This document shows, piece after piece, positions 6,028 through 8,794 of a DNA stretch of 8,794 bases. Within the stretch, counting starts at the first letter, position 1; each line of letters starts with the position of its first letter. The stretch is from NCBI GenBank assembly GCA_937920335.1, contig CALGUT010000223.1, positions 1 through 8,794 on the forward strand, written 5' to 3'. The DNA comes from an uncultured Opitutales bacterium. Its GTDB lineage: Bacteria; Verrucomicrobiota; Verrucomicrobiia; Opitutales; UBA2995. A model generated the notes under the pieces. That model was given only the letters and a program-made list of their open reading frames with translations, was not told the DNA's origin and did not search any database. Made by a program: the position numbers and the translations under genes.

Positions 6028-8454
6028 ATGCAAACTGTAACCTTACTTAGTGCAATCCTACAAACTCCTCAACTTATCCGAGTCGAGTTATCTGTAGATT
6101 GGAAGGGCACTCGGATGCCGTCTTTTTTCGTGGACCCCGGCCGAGTTGAACCTACCCGTGTGAGCGCAGCCAGCTTTTGGGATTTTGCTGAGACGAGCGC
6201 CTACTTCATGGAAGATAGCTGGGTTCATTTTTTCTGCTGTGAACAATTACTTGCTCAGAATCAAATTGGAGTGGAAGACCCAGTTTACGTGGCGGGAGAT
6301 TTCAATGGTTGGGATAAGGCCGTCGGGGAAGCAGACTGGTGCCTGGAGCTCATCGATGAACCGGGAAGAAAAGGCTTAAAGTTATCAGTGCCGTTTGAGA
6401 AATTGGATCTCAGTAATGGTAGTGGGTTCAAATTCGTGTCGCATGAGGGGCATTGGTTTTCTGTCCCGGCCGAGGCGACTAACATCTATCGGGATGGCAA
6501 TGGGAACTCCAATTATTTTATAGACCGTCAGCGGTCGGGAAGGCATCTCATGCTCGTAGAAACGGCTGAGCCGGTGAAACTCTCAGATGACCACTTTCTG
6601 GTGATGGTAACACAACATCATGAGAGTGCGTCTGCTATCGCTCCCGGTAAGTTTTTTCTCGGGATGGGCTCTAAACTGAGTTTGGGTGCCATACCCTATG
6701 AGAATTCGACGCTATTCCGAATTTTCGCTCCACGGGCCTCTGAGGTCCGCTTAATCGTTTTAGACAATCTGGACGAATTTGCAGCGGCGGCTTCTCATAC
6801 TCTGGTTCCATTGGACGATGGTGTTTGGGAGTACGTATCTGATGAGAACCTGACTGGTAAATATTACTGGTATCAAATGGACGGACCGGCACAGTCGGGG
6901 TTTTCCCATTTTGATCCTGACGTTAAAATTTTGGACCCGTATGCCTTGGCGGTGGTAAATCGATTGGGTCCCGCCATTGTAGTTGACCCGACTGCTTATG
7001 CGGAACCGAAAGCCTTTAGCCCTCCCAAGGAAAAAGATCTTATTATTGGCGAAGTACATGTGCGTGATTTGATCGCGAAGGCACCGATACGGCTGACCGA
7101 TAAGAACCGTCTCGGATTTGCGGGGCTGACCGAGTATTTGAAATCAGACGGTTGTTATTTAAAGGAGTGGGGCGTTAATGCGGTAGAACTACAGCCAATT
7201 CAGGAGAACGATGCTCATTCGAAGGAAGAGTATCACTGGGGCTACATGACCGCCAATTTCTTTTCACCCGAGAGCACCTATGCAACTGATCCGCTTAAGG
7301 CAACGCAGGTTGAGGAGTTCAAAGCGTTGGTGGACGCGTTCCACGAAGCGGGCCTCGCGGTGATTTTGGACGTTGTTTACAACCACGTCGGTGAACCGGC
7401 TCATTTACTATTCATCGATAAACTCTATTATTTCGAGCTTTCCTCTGATGGTTCATTGTCCAACTGGAGCGGTTGCGGAAATGATCTGCGTTGCGGTACC
7501 CCGATGGGAAAACGGCTTATCATTGATAGTCTACTCCATCTCATCGAGTTCTATGGAGTGGACGGCTTTCGTTTCGATTTGGCCGAACTAATCGGTTTGG
7601 ACTCATTGCTGGAAATCGAAGTCGCCGTTAAAGAGAAGCACGCTGATGTGATCCTGATTGCTGAACCATGGAGTTTTCGCGGTCACTTGGGGTCCGACCT
7701 TAAGCATACCCATTATCTTTCCTGGAATGATGGATACCGTGATTTCGTGAAGCATTTCGTTACCGGCAAAGGTGACCATCGTGGTTTGCAGTATTTTCTA
7801 TCGGGTTCGCCCGATGGAGTGGGTAAGCCATTCCAATCGGTTAATTACACGGAGTCTCACGACGATCGAACCTGGCTGGATGATATTACTCAAAATGCGG
7901 GGCATAATGCCTTTTATCCCACGCCGCTCGACAGACGGCGAACGCACCTGATGGCCAGTATATTGTTCATGAGCCTGGGCACTCCGATGCTTGCTCAAGG
8001 CCAGGATTTTCTGCGCTCTAAATGGGGGGTTACAAACACTTACCAACGAGGTGATATCAATGCCCTGGATTATCAGCGGCAGATAGACTACTCCAATAGT
8101 CATCAGTACTTTCGTCGTTGGATGAAGTTTCGCCTATCGGATCTTGGTAAATGCCTGCGCTTGGACTCCTTTCCTGGTGACGGGTTTTTCGAGTTCTTTC
8201 CGGCTGCGTCCGGCGGAGGTCTTGTCGCTGTTTATAATGCGGCTCTGGCACATGGTGATCACCAGCTCCTCTTTGCAGTTAATCCGATGACTTATTCCTG
8301 TAAGATCAATGTGCAGGGTCTCGACCTTGAGCGGGACTGGAAGCAGTTGGCTGATTCCGAACGATTTGATTCCGATGGCCTTACGTCGGCTCTGATCAAG
8401 TTAGCGCCGAAGCTGGAGTTGCCGCCGGTTTCATGTGCATTGTGGATCTCCTGA
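6028..8454 (+). CDS. GH13 family pullulanase/isoamylase-like glucan debranching enzyme
   Basis: Predicted cytoplasmic alpha-amylase-family enzyme, 808 residues, most like type I pullulanases, which cleave alpha-1,6 branches of glycogen-type glucans. Domain order: an N-terminal beta domain; an E-set/glycogen-binding-like module with VYVAGDFNGW (86-95); a second CBM48-like module with FRIFAPRASEVRL (230-242); the catalytic barrel; and a C-terminal beta domain. Catalytic regions are complete: DVVYNH (448-453), nucleophile D517 in GFRFD, acid/base E546 in IAEPW, and stabiliser D612 in ESHDD. YHWGY (402-406) stands where type I pullulanases have YNWGY, and GTPMLAQGQDFLRSKWG (651-667) matches the pullulanase AGQEFLR region. 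No signal peptide is seen. ATG6028 was chosen because domain-like sequence (AILQTPQLIRVELSV) begins right after it. An upstream ATG5914 would add 38 poorly structured residues lying partly over the divergent gene. Exact specificity (pullulanase, isoamylase-type debranching or neopullulanase-like) cannot be fixed from sequence alone. Confidence 0.92.
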   Translation: MQTVTLLSAILQTPQLIRVELSVDWKGTRMPSFFVDPGRVEPTRVSAASFWDFAETSAYFMEDSWVHFFCCEQLLAQNQIGVEDPVYVAGDFNGWDKAVGEADWCLELIDEPGRKGLKLSVPFEKLDLSNGSGFKFVSHEGHWFSVPAEATNIYRDGNGNSNYFIDRQRSGRHLMLVETAEPVKLSDDHFLVMVTQHHESASAIAPGKFFLGMGSKLSLGAIPYENSTLFRIFAPRASEVRLIVLDNLDEFAAAASHTLVPLDDGVWEYVSDENLTGKYYWYQMDGPAQSGFSHFDPDVKILDPYALAVVNRLGPAIVVDPTAYAEPKAFSPPKEKDLIIGEVHVRDLIAKAPIRLTDKNRLGFAGLTEYLKSDGCYLKEWGVNAVELQPIQENDAHSKEEYHWGYMTANFFSPESTYATDPLKATQVEEFKALVDAFHEAGLAVILDVVYNHVGEPAHLLFIDKLYYFELSSDGSLSNWSGCGNDLRCGTPMGKRLIIDSLLHLIEFYGVDGFRFDLAELIGLDSLLEIEVAVKEKHADVILIAEPWSFRGHLGSDLKHTHYLSWNDGYRDFVKHFVTGKGDHRGLQYFLSGSPDGVGKPFQSVNYTESHDDRTWLDDITQNAGHNAFYPTPLDRRRTHLMASILFMSLGTPMLAQGQDFLRSKWGVTNTYQRGDINALDYQRQIDYSNSHQYFRRWMKFRLSDLGKCLRLDSFPGDGFFEFFPAASGGGLVAVYNAALAHGDHQLLFAVNPMTYSCKINVQGLDLERDWKQLADSERFDSDGLTSALIKLAPKLELPPVSCALWIS

Positions 8455-8670
8455 TTTTCTCTCTATTCTGAATAGGGGATTTCTTTTGAATATGAGCCGT
8501 TCTCTGAGTCATTAGCAGGGCAATTGATACGAGATTGCAAAGATACTTATTTTGCCTGTTCCAAGCCAGATAAACACTTGCAAAGCAGTGCTTAGGACCT
8601 TCATAAGTATCGCCTTCAGTTTTTTTGACCACTCATTCCGAGAAATAGAACCTAAAAATAATAGCTAACC
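8455..8670. other. 216-base intergenic region upstream of gap
   Basis: No credible coding sequence lies here. A weak 5-bp hairpin CTATT/AATAG (about 8463-8475) follows the GH13 stop, without a U-tract, so it is a poor terminator. The main feature is the long hairpin at 8542-8611. A T7 run (8620-8626) overlaps a TTGACC hexamer (8625-8630) that resembles a -35, but no good -10 follows at 16-18 bases. The gap promoter is expected in this stretch but is not resolved. Confidence 0.6.
8542..8611 (+). promoter_or_regulatory. 70-nt long-hairpin element in the gap upstream region
   Basis: GATACTTAT (8542-8550) and ATAAGTATC (8603-8611) form a perfect 9-bp closing stem. Across a 9/5-base internal loop, TCCAAGC (8560-8566) pairs with GCTTAGGA (8590-8597), giving 7 bp with A8594 bulged. 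A 23-base apical loop remains. A stem, internal loop and second stem resembles a structured mRNA leader, and gap starts 59 bases downstream. It could equally be the end of the GH13 transcript, since a T7 run follows 8 bases after the stem, though that spacing is too wide for a standard terminator. I do not recognise a known riboswitch class. Confidence 0.4.
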
Positions 8671-8794
8671 ATGGCAGTAAATATTGGAATTAATGGGTTT
8701 GGCCGTATCGGCCGCCTGGTATTCAGAGCACTAGTTGACCAGGGCCTCCTGGGAACGGAATTCAACGTCGTTGCGATCAACGATCTCGTTCCTG
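8671..8794 (+). CDS. gap: glyceraldehyde-3-phosphate dehydrogenase, N-terminal part only
   Basis: Cytoplasmic glycolytic enzyme that oxidises glyceraldehyde-3-phosphate to 1,3-bisphosphoglycerate with NAD+ and phosphate. Only 41 codons are present; the gene runs off the right edge. The visible part is the start of the Rossmann fold: GINGFGRIGR at 6-15 supplies the dinucleotide-binding GxGxxG, and AINDL (35-39) ends the second strand, where N37 and D38 correspond to the adenosine-contacting ND of GAPDH. The insertion QGLLGTEFNV (24-33) resembles the longer trypanosomatid-glycosomal-like GAPDHs also found in several bacterial phyla, rather than the short loop of E. coli GapA. The start is the ATG directly before AVNIGINGFG. 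The upstream bases are A-rich with no Shine-Dalgarno sequence. The catalytic cysteine and the residues deciding NAD versus NADP use lie outside the window. Confidence 0.95.
   Translation, partial: MAVNIGINGFGRIGRLVFRALVDQGLLGTEFNVVAINDLVP

Noticed and set aside
6760..7059. Antisense 99-codon frame inside the GH13 gene, and similar frames such as 7798-8103 and 3457-3699
   Set aside because: They lie wholly inside well-supported genes on the opposite strand and show no family motif. They are shadows of real coding sequence.
8396..8632. Minus-strand 78-codon open frame covering the end of the GH13 gene and most of the gap upstream region
   Set aside because: GTG start, no recognisable domain, low-complexity basic content, and overlap with a solid gene and a structured non-coding element. 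Most likely a chance frame.
1..8794. CRISPR array, insertion sequence, integrase, tRNA, phage-defence or toxin-antitoxin genes
   Set aside because: Looked for on both strands. I see no regularly spaced repeats, transposase or nuclease motifs, tRNA cloverleaf or small paired genes.

Overview
The window holds six protein genes and no RNA gene, mobile element or CRISPR array. From left to right they are: a type II secretion/type IV pilus assembly ATPase (+, probably cut at its 5' end by the window edge), mnmA (-), a multi-membrane-span putative glycosyltransferase (-), a secreted right-handed beta-helix lipoprotein (-), a GH13 pullulanase/isoamylase-like debranching enzyme (+), and the first 41 codons of a glyceraldehyde-3-phosphate dehydrogenase gene (+, cut by the right edge).

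The organism looks like a Gram-negative bacterium. A lipobox protein, a GspE/PilB ATPase, a trypanosomatid-like GAPDH N-terminus (GLLGTE insertion) and a beta-helix protein of a type I associate with PVC bacteria suggest Verrucomicrobiota, possibly the Opitutae/Puniceicoccales group. This assignment rests on remembered protein resemblance and has not been tested. None of the starts has a clear Shine-Dalgarno sequence.

Layout: the ATPase and mnmA converge, with stop codons one base apart. mnmA, the membrane glycosyltransferase and the beta-helix gene lie in a row on the minus strand. Their gaps are 116 and 314 bases, so a tight operon is unlikely. The beta-helix gene and the GH13 gene are head to head across about 110 bases. 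That gap holds a dyad with 8-bp arms, placed over the -35 region of a good extended -10 box for the GH13 gene. GH13 and gap run in the same direction, separated by 216 bases that contain a 70-nt potential long hairpin with a perfect 9-bp closing stem.

Function: GH13 would debranch alpha-1,6-linked glucan (glycogen-type) in the cytoplasm, and GAPDH sits downstream in glycolysis, so the right third is a plausible carbon-storage/central-carbon neighbourhood. The ATPase and mnmA are housekeeping or cell-surface genes with no evident link to it. I found no convincing new multi-gene system. The most interesting items are the non-coding elements at 5979-6004, 8542-8611 and 3978-4031, and the uncharacterised beta-helix lipoprotein.
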